Below are positions 1-6,131 of a stretch of 8,325 nucleotides of DNA, one piece after another. Within the stretch, counting starts at the first letter, position 1, and every line of letters begins with the position of its first letter. Location: the NCBI GenBank assembly GCA_900553595.1, contig USEC01000059.1:1-8325 (forward strand), read 5' to 3'. The stretch is from an uncultured Prevotella sp. (lineage in GTDB: Bacteria > Bacteroidota > Bacteroidia > Bacteroidales > Bacteroidaceae). The position numbers were made by a program, and so were the translations under genes. The notes beneath the pieces are model-generated. The model was not told where the DNA came from, did not search any database, and saw only the letters and a program-made list of their open reading frames with translations.

Positions 1-690
1 AAGACCGTCGTACTCGAATATGGCGCAGCGATAGTCCCGGAGGACAGTCCTGCTAAGGAGGGATACACCTTCGGCGGATGGTCGGATATTCCAGAGACAA
101 TGCCTGCGCATGATGTGACAGTCACCGGCTCGTTCGTCATCAACTCCTATTCCTTGAAATACATTGTGGATGGCGAGGACTACAAGACCGTCGTACTCGA
201 ATATGGTGCAGCGATAGTCCCGGAGGACAGTCCTGCTAAGGAGGGATACACCTTCGGCGGATGGTCGGATATTCCAGAGACAATGCCTGCGCATGATGTG
301 ACAGTCACCGGCTCGTTCGTCATCAACTCCTATTCCTTGAAATACATTGTGGATGGCGAGGACTACAAGACCGTCGTACTCGAATATGGTGCAGCGATAG
401 TCCCGGAGGACAGTCCTGCTAAGGAGGGATACACCTTCGGTGGATGGTCGGATATTCCAGAGACAATGCCGGCGCATGATGTGATTGTCACTGGAGATTT
501 TTCTATAAACATCCATAAAGTGACATGGAAGATTGACGGAGAAATAATTGCCGAAACGGAAGTGGAGTATGACGGAATAATTGTAGAACCGGAAGTACCC
601 GTAAAGGACGGATATGAGTTTGAAGGTTGGGAAGACATTCCCCAGACAATGCCCGACCATGACATTACCATAAACGGAAAATACAAACTG
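1..690 (+). repeat. Tandem 183-bp coding repeats (Flg_new type)
   Basis: Units begin at 1, 184 and 367 with AAGACCGTCGTACTCGAATA. Units 1 and 2 differ at one base only (C at 24, T at 207, silent). Unit 3 matches unit 2 until 441, with single changes at 441 and 471, then diverges from about 484. A fourth unit (about 550-690) keeps only the protein pattern and is more AT-rich. Near-identity of the inner units with an old, divergent last unit is the usual mark of recent tandem expansion or gene conversion. The true copy number may be higher than the assembly shows. Confidence 0.93.
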
Positions 691-846
691 TTATCTGTAA
701 TAGCACGAATTATGGCAGACAATGACAGGGCGTGTGTGCATACGACACAAGGAATCCTTGTGGGAAAGGATATGACACTGTCTGAAATAATGAAACTGCC
801 ACGAGGTGTTTATATCATAAACGGGAAGACGGCTGTGAAAAAGTGA
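1..846 (+). CDS. 3' end of a secreted protein with Listeria-Bacteroides (Flg_new) repeats and a sorting-type tail
   Basis: The frame is open from base 1 to the TGA at 844-846, so the start lies outside the window; the first in-frame ATG (100) falls inside a repeat and is not a real start. The visible 281 residues hold three copies of a 61-residue repeat with the signatures EGYTFGGWSDIPETMP and VLEYGAAIVPEDSP, a fourth diverged copy (about 550-690; DGYEFEGWEDIPQTMP), and a tail ending LPRGVYIINGKTAVKK. The repeats fit the Listeria-Bacteroides repeat family (Flg_new, InlB B-repeat-like), usually extracellular spacer or adhesive modules. The tail resembles the short C-terminal sorting sequences of Bacteroidota secreted proteins. 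No catalytic domain is visible. Because bases 1-55 recur in frame at 8271-8325, this is either the true C-terminus of the cohesin-like protein begun at 6132 or that of a close paralogue upstream. The function is inferred only as surface display or adhesion. Confidence 0.85.
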   Translation, partial: KTVVLEYGAAIVPEDSPAKEGYTFGGWSDIPETMPAHDVTVTGSFVINSYSLKYIVDGEDYKTVVLEYGAAIVPEDSPAKEGYTFGGWSDIPETMPAHDVTVTGSFVINSYSLKYIVDGEDYKTVVLEYGAAIVPEDSPAKEGYTFGGWSDIPETMPAHDVIVTGDFSINIHKVTWKIDGEIIAETEVEYDGIIVEPEVPVKDGYEFEGWEDIPQTMPDHDITINGKYKLLSVIARIMADNDRACVHTTQGILVGKDMTLSEIMKLPRGVYIINGKTAVKK

Positions 847-1073
847 TATTCATTAATCCCGAATCGGTTGTTGAAAATGATTTGGAAGTAACTGAATACT
901 AACCAATAGCCGACGAAAAATTATGGGTGAAATTACAAATCTATGGAGTGGGCGCATACTGTTGCCGAACTCAAAAAGCCCATAGAAAAAAGTGGAAAAT
1001 AAATACGACTCTTATGCAGTTGTTCGGTCGAATTTGTGATTTCGCATAGGAAAACGCTTAATATCAATGAAGT
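847..1073. other. Stretch between the repeat-protein stop and the palindrome, no convincing gene
   Basis: This 227-bp stretch follows the TGA at 846. It holds only short open frames, such as a 49-codon frame at 903-1049 and a minus-strand extension of the broken transposase frame, none with a recognisable family signature. CCGAACTCA at 965-973 repeats part of the CCCGAACTCAGG at 1789-1800, in the same orientation, so it may be a fragment of insertion-sequence end DNA. I see no promoter or U-tract terminator here. Confidence 0.4.
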
Positions 1074-1109
1074 TATAGGAGGGCGAGCGGGGACACTCGC
1101 CCTCCTATA
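1074..1109. repeat. Perfect 14-bp inverted repeat (REP-like palindrome or hairpin)
   Basis: The arms TATAGGAGGGCGAG (1074-1087) and CTCGCCCTCCTATA (1096-1109) are exact reverse complements around the 8-base loop CGGGGACA. No T-tract follows on either strand, so it is not a canonical intrinsic terminator, although as RNA it would be a very stable hairpin. It lies where similarity to the IS982 transposase stops. It may be a dispersed extragenic palindrome or a terminator or processing hairpin for the gene ending at 846; the sequence does not decide. Confidence 0.75.
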
Positions 1110-1802
1110 TTTAGCAAAGGTAATCAATCGGTTAAATACATTTGCGTTTCTGTCATCAACATTCGCTTTCGTAAGCATAAAATTAAGCAGTTCACCTCTT
1201 TCATTACATATCAGGTGTAACTTGAAGCCGAAATACCATCCCATGGTGCTCTTACCTGTTTCTGCATAACCACGGAACACCTTATTCCTTGTTATGCGCT
1301 TGTTGTGGCATACGGGAATGCATGTGCTGTCAATGAAACTTATAACCGTACATCTGCCAAAGCAAAACAGTTGGAGGAACAGCATCATCTCAACCGCGAC
1401 TCTGGACTCGAGTTCAACAAAGCGGTTATATGAAAGCTGCTTGGGGAACAGGTCGTGCAGGTGCACCTTGACATAAAAAAGGTAATAATGCTTGAAGTTG
1501 CGGAAAGTGTTGAAATGAAAGTAGATGAGTATCGTCATGATTTCCGATCGGCTCATAGTCCATTCCCGATTGCGGTGCTTACGCCCGTTTGGCTCACAAA
1601 TGGACATGCGGGCAATTTCTTTATCATATTCTTGGCAAAAATCATCGATAATACAGAAAATTTCCGTAATTTTGTTCTTGGTAATCTCTCCATAACTATA
1701 GTATTCTTTGACTTTATAATCAATTGATTTACAACCATAAAGGCACTAAAAGTATTGAGATTACCAACTTTTACAAAGACTTTCTTATCCCGAACTCAGG
1801 TT
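1110..1802 (-). mobile_element. Remnant of an IS982-family insertion sequence
   Basis: The 5' part of an IS982-type transposase reads on the minus strand, and upstream of it lies CCCGAACTCAGG (1789-1800), a plausible terminal sequence of the element (read inward on the minus strand: CCTGAGTTCGGG). No matching inverse copy is present on the left, where the transposase sequence ends near 1110-1125 and a palindrome takes over, so the left end and the 3' part of the gene appear deleted. The right boundary is inferred from position and from recall of similar ends, not from a target-site duplication. Confidence 0.5.
1119..1693 (-). pseudogene. IS982-family transposase, frameshifted and 3'-truncated
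   Basis: The minus-strand frame reads ITKNKITEIFCIIDDF, then SRSEIMTILIYFHF, FKHYYLFYVKVHL, SFIDSTCIPVCHNKRI, KSTMGWYFGFKLHL and KANVDDRNANVFNRL, the order expected of an IS982-family DDE transposase. The first catalytic Asp (SFIDST, about 1329-1331) and second (VDDR, 1152-1157) are present; the third acidic residue is lost because similarity stops after VFNRL. The family usually has about 290-300 residues; about 190 remain. The natural ATG at 1691-1693 (minus) is out of frame: it reads MERLPRTK where MEKITKNK is expected, which one deleted base at about codon 3 explains. The next in-frame ATG (1605-1607) is inside the conserved N-terminal part. It should be inactive. Confidence 0.85.
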
Positions 1803-1815
1803 AAAATGTGTGTTG

Positions 1816-1849
1816 TTTTACATTTATTAACTTTGTCATGAATGTAAAA
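1816..1849 (+). promoter_or_regulatory. Candidate promoter box inside an inverted repeat
   Basis: TAACTTTG at 1828-1835 matches the Bacteroidota -7 consensus TAnnTTTG exactly. It lies in the 16-base spacer of a perfect 9-bp inverted repeat, TTTTACATT (1816-1824) and AATGTAAAA (1841-1849), so a dimeric regulator bound there would cover the promoter. I see no good -33 TTTG at the right distance. The start of transcription would fall near 1842. Use as an operator is inferred. Confidence 0.4.
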
Positions 1850-1885
1850 AGTGCTCACAATGGAACTTCTTTTAAAAATATTCCT

Positions 1886-1893
1886 TATATTTG
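1886..1893 (+). promoter_or_regulatory. Candidate -7 box (TATATTTG) for the leader RNA
   Basis: TATATTTG fits TAnnTTTG and points towards the protease gene. Transcription would begin near 1898-1902, immediately at a small hairpin. The -33 region (about 1860-1868) has no clear TTTG, which is common in this phylum. An AT-rich tract (1867-1892) lies just upstream. It is a second exact -7 match within 60 bp, so start use must be mapped. Confidence 0.45.
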
Positions 1894-1895
1894 CA

Positions 1896-2081
1896 TCGTT
1901 GTTCCACACAGAACAACGACATAGAGGAGAGCTGTTTGGCTTTGAACCGTCTGAGAATCTGGAAAATTCAATGTGTACGGGCAAAAGGTCTGAAAGCTGT
2001 TCCCCTGCAGTTGCATATATACAGCCCTCTCGCTTTGGGAGTCGGCTCACATATATACCTGCAGGTGTGAGCCGTTTTTTC
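1896..2081 (+). ncRNA. Structured leader RNA or independent small RNA ending at an intrinsic terminator
   Basis: Between the TATATTTG box and the terminator lies about 180 nt with no supported coding frame but clear pairing. A 9-bp hairpin with a 6-nt loop sits at 1896-1919 (TCGTTGTTC/GAACAACGA). GCTTT 1939-1943 pairs with AAAGC 1993-1997, extended by two G-U pairs. CCGT 1947-1950 pairs with ACGG 1977-1980. GAGAGCTGT near 1927-1935 pairs with ACAGCCCTCTC 2021-2031 with one mismatch. CCTGCAG 2004-2010 plus ATATAT 2015-2020 can pair with ATATAT 2051-2056 and CTGCAGG 2059-2065, which are the arm and loop of the terminator. This fits either an attenuation leader of the protease operon or a free small RNA (6S-like size). 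I do not recognise a known riboswitch class. Confidence 0.5.
2043..2080 (+). terminator. Intrinsic terminator upstream of the protease gene
   Basis: CGGCTCACA (2043-2051) and TGTGAGCCG (2066-2074) form a perfect 9-bp stem closing a 14-nt loop, followed directly by six Ts (2075-2080). Its place, about 180 nt after a promoter box and about 135 bp before the protease ATG, means upstream transcription should largely stop here unless readthrough is allowed. The loop contains CTGCAGG, complementary to 2004-2010 upstream, so formation of the hairpin could be controlled or stabilised by that pairing. Confidence 0.85.
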
Positions 2082-2132
2082 ATTCTGACGTACACAGGTA
2101 TTCCAGAACCTTCAGGCAAAGAATGTCATGGA

Positions 2133-2142
2133 GGCTCACACC
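2133..2142 (+). promoter_or_regulatory. 10-base complement of the terminator 3' arm in the protease 5' UTR
   Basis: GGCTCACACC is the exact reverse complement of GGTGTGAGCC at 2064-2073, the 3' side of the terminator. In a readthrough transcript it could pair with that arm; alternatively an RNA released at 2080 could pair in trans with the protease mRNA leader about 72 bases before its ATG. Use as a regulatory site is inferred from complementarity only. Confidence 0.35.
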
Positions 2143-2214
2143 CTTTATGTGTAACCGAACGCTAACAGCACATTGATTGAAATCTAAAATAGCTAACTTT
2201 TAAAGAATAACATT

Positions 2215-5200
2215 ATGAAACTACATCGCATTTTTACTTTTGCGTTGACGGTTCTCATCACTATGCCCGCAGTGGCGCAGGACCGCAACAACGAAGATGA
2301 AGTAGTAAAGGTAGATGCCCGTTTCTCTACCTACAACTACAGAGAGGGAGAGGTTATCGTTAAGTTTAAAGACCAGAGTGCAGTACAGATAAAGGCTCCG
2401 CGCCGCACCAAGTTCAGGTCGTCGAGTGTCAATAGCATCGACGCCACACTGCGCGAACTTGGAGTGTCTGAGGTGGAAGAACTCATGCCGCTGTCAGGCA
2501 ATCAGCCGGTGAAACGCCTGGCACGGGGCTTCAACGGACAGCCGGTGGCAGCCCCTGCAATGAATCGCCTCTATCTCATGCACTACGACAAGGCGAAGGT
2601 GCGCAGCACCGAGGAAGCCGTGGCAAAACTGGCACAGCTTGCTGATGTTGAATATGCCGAGCCAAACAGAATTGTTTATGCTCTTGGCTGTGCCGGAGCG
2701 CAGAGCAAGGCATTGGACGAAGCGCAAAGCCAGACGGTAGGGAGCAAACTGATAACATATAATGACCCGCTCGTTGTTCATCAATGGGGGTTGCACACTA
2801 TGTCGCTGCCCAAACTGTGGCAGCAGCCGGTAATAACACAAAAACGACCAATAATAGCAATCCTCGACACGGGTGTGGACATTGAGCATCCCGACCTTAA
2901 AGCAAACATCTGGACCAACGCCAAGGAGGCTGACGGAGCCGAAGACTATGACGACGATGGCAACGGCTTCAAGGACGATGTGCATGGCTGGGACTTTGTG
3001 AACCAGACAGGGCGCATTGGCGACTGGAACGGTCATGGCACTCACTGCGCCGGCCTCGCTGCTGCCGTCGGTGGCAACGGCATCGGCATCGTCGGTGCCA
3101 ACCCCGACGCACTCATCATGCCCGTGACGGTGATGCAGAGCGACGGCACGGGCGATGTGGCTACCATCATCAAGGGCATCGACTATGCTGTGGCAAATGG
3201 TGCCGACATCATTAGCATGAGTTTCGGCAGCTACGGCGAGTCGAAAGCCGAGGAGCAGGCTTTAGGCAGGGCTTATCAGAAAGCTATTCTCGTGGCGGCG
3301 GCGGGAAATGATGGAAAATGTATGAATCACAAACATCCGGAAAAAGGACAATTTTTCCCGAAACCAATGTATCCTGCCTCTTACACTTTTGTGCTTGGTG
3401 TTCAAGCCATGAACATCCATGGCTTTATTACCAGCTGGAGCAACTACGATGATGATGGGCCCACATATTCAGCTTGGGGAGAGGACAAGCTGTACAACTA
3501 CGAGCTGCTTGCGCCCGGTGTAGAGATGATGAGCACCTACCCCGGTGGAAACTACAAACGGCTGAATGGAACTTCTATGGCTACGCCGATGGTGGCAGGT
3601 GCCGTGTCGCGACTCGTGCAGACAAAGGAGTATCCAAACAAGGAGTATCTGTTTGGCGACCTTATAAACGCTTGCTCTTCTGTGGGCGGACTTGACATCT
3701 ACAAGGCTTTCTCTATAACGAACGAAGACCGCAAGCCCGACCTGTCATTCGTGACATACGAGATGGACGACAGCACCAATGTGGGCGATGGTGACGGCAG
3801 ACCGGATGCCGGCGAGATTATCGACATCTATCCCATTGTGCGCAACGCATGGGGCAAGGCTAAGAACATCAAGTTGTCTATAGAATTTGATGAGAATGAA
3901 GACCCGCAGATTGTGGAATTCATAAAGAAGGATGCTGACTTCGGCTGGGAGCTTAGCGCATACGGCAAGGGAAAGAGTGCGGAACCTTTGCGCATAAAGA
4001 TTAACGACAACTGTGCCGACAACCGCCATATACGCCTTGTCCTCAAAGCTACATGCGATGGTGTGGAGGGTGAATTCACTCAGAAGATTACCCTCACCGT
4101 GGAGAACGGTGTGGAGATTGGCGGCGTCATCAAAGAAGACATGACGCTTTATCCTGATGTGCATTACATTGTGACAAATAACATTGCCGTACATAATGGT
4201 GCTACGCTGACGATAAAGCCGGGAACAAAGTTGGAGTTTAAAAACACATACTTTGCGAATACAGGGACTATAAATGCGGTTGGCAAGCCGGATAGCTTGA
4301 TTGTGTTTGAGGGATACTCCACATATCTGGGTGCAGGTGGCGATAGCTATACGAATTTCCGAGATTTTAGTTATGTAGAAGTCAGAAATTCCCATTTATG
4401 GGGAGTCAAAGGTGATTTAAATAATATTATATTCAATAATAATTACCTTGGGTATTTTTGTGGACATTATCGCTGTAATTATTATAATAATTATGAATTA
4501 CATAGAGTTTATGTGGGTTATGGCTATAGGCCTTTTGATAGATGCAACATTGTTAATAATAGTTCATCGTCTTCTGGTGAACTTCAAATTGCACCTTTTA
4601 GGTTTTGTAATATGTGGAATACTCCAAACTTTGCTTTTTCAGATGATCTTTTTTCTTTCGAACCAGATAAACCCAACTATTTCGGCTCTGCAACGGAAAG
4701 CACAGTAAGGAAAGGTATTCTTGACATCCACAACAACTATGGTGTTTTTGAATATGATCTTTCCAACATGCTCACCCGTCCTAATTCTGAGGCTCATGGC
4801 GTGGTGTGGAAAGTGGTGGTCGATGGCTACGACGCACAGGACGAGTTCGACATGCTGCCGCCACTCGGAGTGGGCAAGCATAAGTTTGAGGTTTATTTCA
4901 ACCGCCCGATGCGCACCAGCGTGACGCCGATGGTAAGCATGGGTGTGCGAATGCCATACACGCAGACGCCTATCGCCGAAGAGGGAACATGGAGTGCCGA
5001 CAGCACTGTCTATACCGCATATCTGACAATCACCGGAAAGACCGGTGCCGACGGACTGAACCGCATATATGTGGAGGGAGCGAAGGACGACGAGGGATTC
5101 GAGATTCCATACGAGAACAGCCGATTCAACGTGAATGTGCAGGCTGCCGGCTCGCTGAGCACAGGCTTCATGGGCGAGGCAGGACTCGGCAAGGTGACGC

Positions 5201-6099
5201 TGTCGTGGAACGATGTGCAGAACAGTTTCGACGACTTCCTTGGCTACAACCTGTACCGCTACACCGACAAGGGCGACACGGTAAAGGTGAACAGGCAACT
5301 GCTCGACAATGAGACGCTCGAATATGTGGATTACGACGTGGTGCCGGGAACGACCTACTGCTATCAGTATAAGGTGATAACTACCGACCTGAAGGAGACC
5401 GACCCATCGAATGTGGTGGCAGTCACTCCTATGACTTCAACCCTTGGCGACGCCAATGGGTCTGGCAACGTGGATGTCGCCGATGTGATAGCCACCGTGA
5501 ACTATGCTTCAGGGCAGACTCCCAAGCCTTTCATCTTCGAGGCTGCCGACATAAACAAGGACATGCAGATAGACATACTTGATGTGGTGGGCATCATACG
5601 CACCATACTGACCCCGGAGGCCGGCGTTAACTCTCTTGCCATGGCAACTGCCACCTACACCGTGGAGAACGGCATCGTATATGTGGAGTCGCCGGTGGCT
5701 CTTGCCGGTGTGCAGATACAGCTTGCCACAGAGAAGGGAAGCCTGATTACTGCCACCGACGAAATGGACGGCTTTGAGCAGACTTCGTCATGGCTCAGCG
5801 ACAACGACTACATCTATCTTGCCTACAGCATGAGCGGTAAGACTCTCCCTGCCGGCAAACATGCAGTCCTGAACATCGGCAATGCCAAGATTATGGACAT
5901 ACGTCTGAGCGATGCTGCCGGAACAAACGTTGAGGCAAAGGCAGGACAGACAACAAACATCACACGCCTTGGCGCCGATGTGATGAACGTGCCTGGCATA
6001 TACACCCTCACCGGAGTGAAAGTGTCGGGACGCAGCAGCGACCTCAACAGACTCCCTGCCGGCGTATATATAGTGGATGGCAGGAAGGTAGTGAAGTAA
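2215..6099 (+). CDS. Secreted S8 (subtilisin-like) serine protease with dockerin module
   Basis: A 1294-residue multidomain exoprotease. Residues 1-22 are a signal peptide ending AVAQ. Residues 43-155 look like an inhibitor prodomain (EGEVIVKFK to VEYAEPN). The S8 domain (about 205-500) has the complete triad: Asp218 (AILDTGVD), His274 (NGHGTHCAG) and Ser454 (NGTSMATPMVAG), with oxyanion Asn365 (AAAGNDG). There follow a CARDB-like segment (508-630; GDGDGRPDAGE), a beta-helix-like segment (631-825), a SbsA/Big_5-like module (about 885-975; FNRPM), an FN3-like domain (982-1074), a type I dockerin-like module (1077-1132), a cohesin-like beta-sandwich (1148-1252) and a sorting-type tail ending LPAGVYIVDGRKVVK. 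Both dockerin loops keep the Ca-ligand spacing: D1079, N1081, S1083, D1087, D1090, and D1112, N1114, D1116, D1120, D1123. The ATG follows an A/T-rich leader without a Shine-Dalgarno sequence, as usual here. The next gene begins 32 bp downstream. Bases about 4330-4690 are much more AT-rich than the rest. Substrate is unknown. Confidence 0.93.
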   Translation: MKLHRIFTFALTVLITMPAVAQDRNNEDEVVKVDARFSTYNYREGEVIVKFKDQSAVQIKAPRRTKFRSSSVNSIDATLRELGVSEVEELMPLSGNQPVKRLARGFNGQPVAAPAMNRLYLMHYDKAKVRSTEEAVAKLAQLADVEYAEPNRIVYALGCAGAQSKALDEAQSQTVGSKLITYNDPLVVHQWGLHTMSLPKLWQQPVITQKRPIIAILDTGVDIEHPDLKANIWTNAKEADGAEDYDDDGNGFKDDVHGWDFVNQTGRIGDWNGHGTHCAGLAAAVGGNGIGIVGANPDALIMPVTVMQSDGTGDVATIIKGIDYAVANGADIISMSFGSYGESKAEEQALGRAYQKAILVAAAGNDGKCMNHKHPEKGQFFPKPMYPASYTFVLGVQAMNIHGFITSWSNYDDDGPTYSAWGEDKLYNYELLAPGVEMMSTYPGGNYKRLNGTSMATPMVAGAVSRLVQTKEYPNKEYLFGDLINACSSVGGLDIYKAFSITNEDRKPDLSFVTYEMDDSTNVGDGDGRPDAGEIIDIYPIVRNAWGKAKNIKLSIEFDENEDPQIVEFIKKDADFGWELSAYGKGKSAEPLRIKINDNCADNRHIRLVLKATCDGVEGEFTQKITLTVENGVEIGGVIKEDMTLYPDVHYIVTNNIAVHNGATLTIKPGTKLEFKNTYFANTGTINAVGKPDSLIVFEGYSTYLGAGGDSYTNFRDFSYVEVRNSHLWGVKGDLNNIIFNNNYLGYFCGHYRCNYYNNYELHRVYVGYGYRPFDRCNIVNNSSSSSGELQIAPFRFCNMWNTPNFAFSDDLFSFEPDKPNYFGSATESTVRKGILDIHNNYGVFEYDLSNMLTRPNSEAHGVVWKVVVDGYDAQDEFDMLPPLGVGKHKFEVYFNRPMRTSVTPMVSMGVRMPYTQTPIAEEGTWSADSTVYTAYLTITGKTGADGLNRIYVEGAKDDEGFEIPYENSRFNVNVQAAGSLSTGFMGEAGLGKVTLSWNDVQNSFDDFLGYNLYRYTDKGDTVKVNRQLLDNETLEYVDYDVVPGTTYCYQYKVITTDLKETDPSNVVAVTPMTSTLGDANGSGNVDVADVIATVNYASGQTPKPFIFEAADINKDMQIDILDVVGIIRTILTPEAGVNSLAMATATYTVENGIVYVESPVALAGVQIQLATEKGSLITATDEMDGFEQTSSWLSDNDYIYLAYSMSGKTLPAGKHAVLNIGNAKIMDIRLSDAAGTNVEAKAGQTTNITRLGADVMNVPGIYTLTGVKVSGRSSDLNRLPAGVYIVDGRKVVK

Positions 6100-6131
6100 C
6101 AACATGTCGTTCATAACGAGAAGCATTATAT

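Noticed and set aside
903..1049. 49-codon open frame that could be a transposase C-terminus
   Set aside because: It has no start codon at its head and only vague resemblance to transposase tails; I could not align it to any family with confidence.
1946..1960. TPP riboswitch suggested by CTGAGA at 1951-1956
   Set aside because: The other conserved parts of the thi-box are missing in the expected order, and the downstream gene is a protease.
2064..2142. Invertible promoter between the 10-bp inverted repeats
   Set aside because: The 59 bp between the repeats hold no TAnnTTTG box on either strand, the arms are short for known Bacteroides invertons, and no recombinase gene is near; RNA pairing explains them better.
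1851..2165. 104-codon plus-strand frame across the leader
   Set aside because: It runs through the leader hairpins and terminator, has no family resemblance, and the region is better explained as structured RNA.
2191..2201. Promoter box TAACTTTT just before the protease ATG
   Set aside because: The last base departs from TAnnTTTG and the transcript would begin within about 10 bases of the ATG; it remains possible but too weak to list.
2494..3045. Long minus-strand open frame opposite the protease catalytic domain
   Set aside because: It is opposite a domain with full S8 motifs, has no family signature and reads as antisense of ordinary codons; the same holds for the other antisense frames at 3745-4395, 4639-5298 and 6504-7448.
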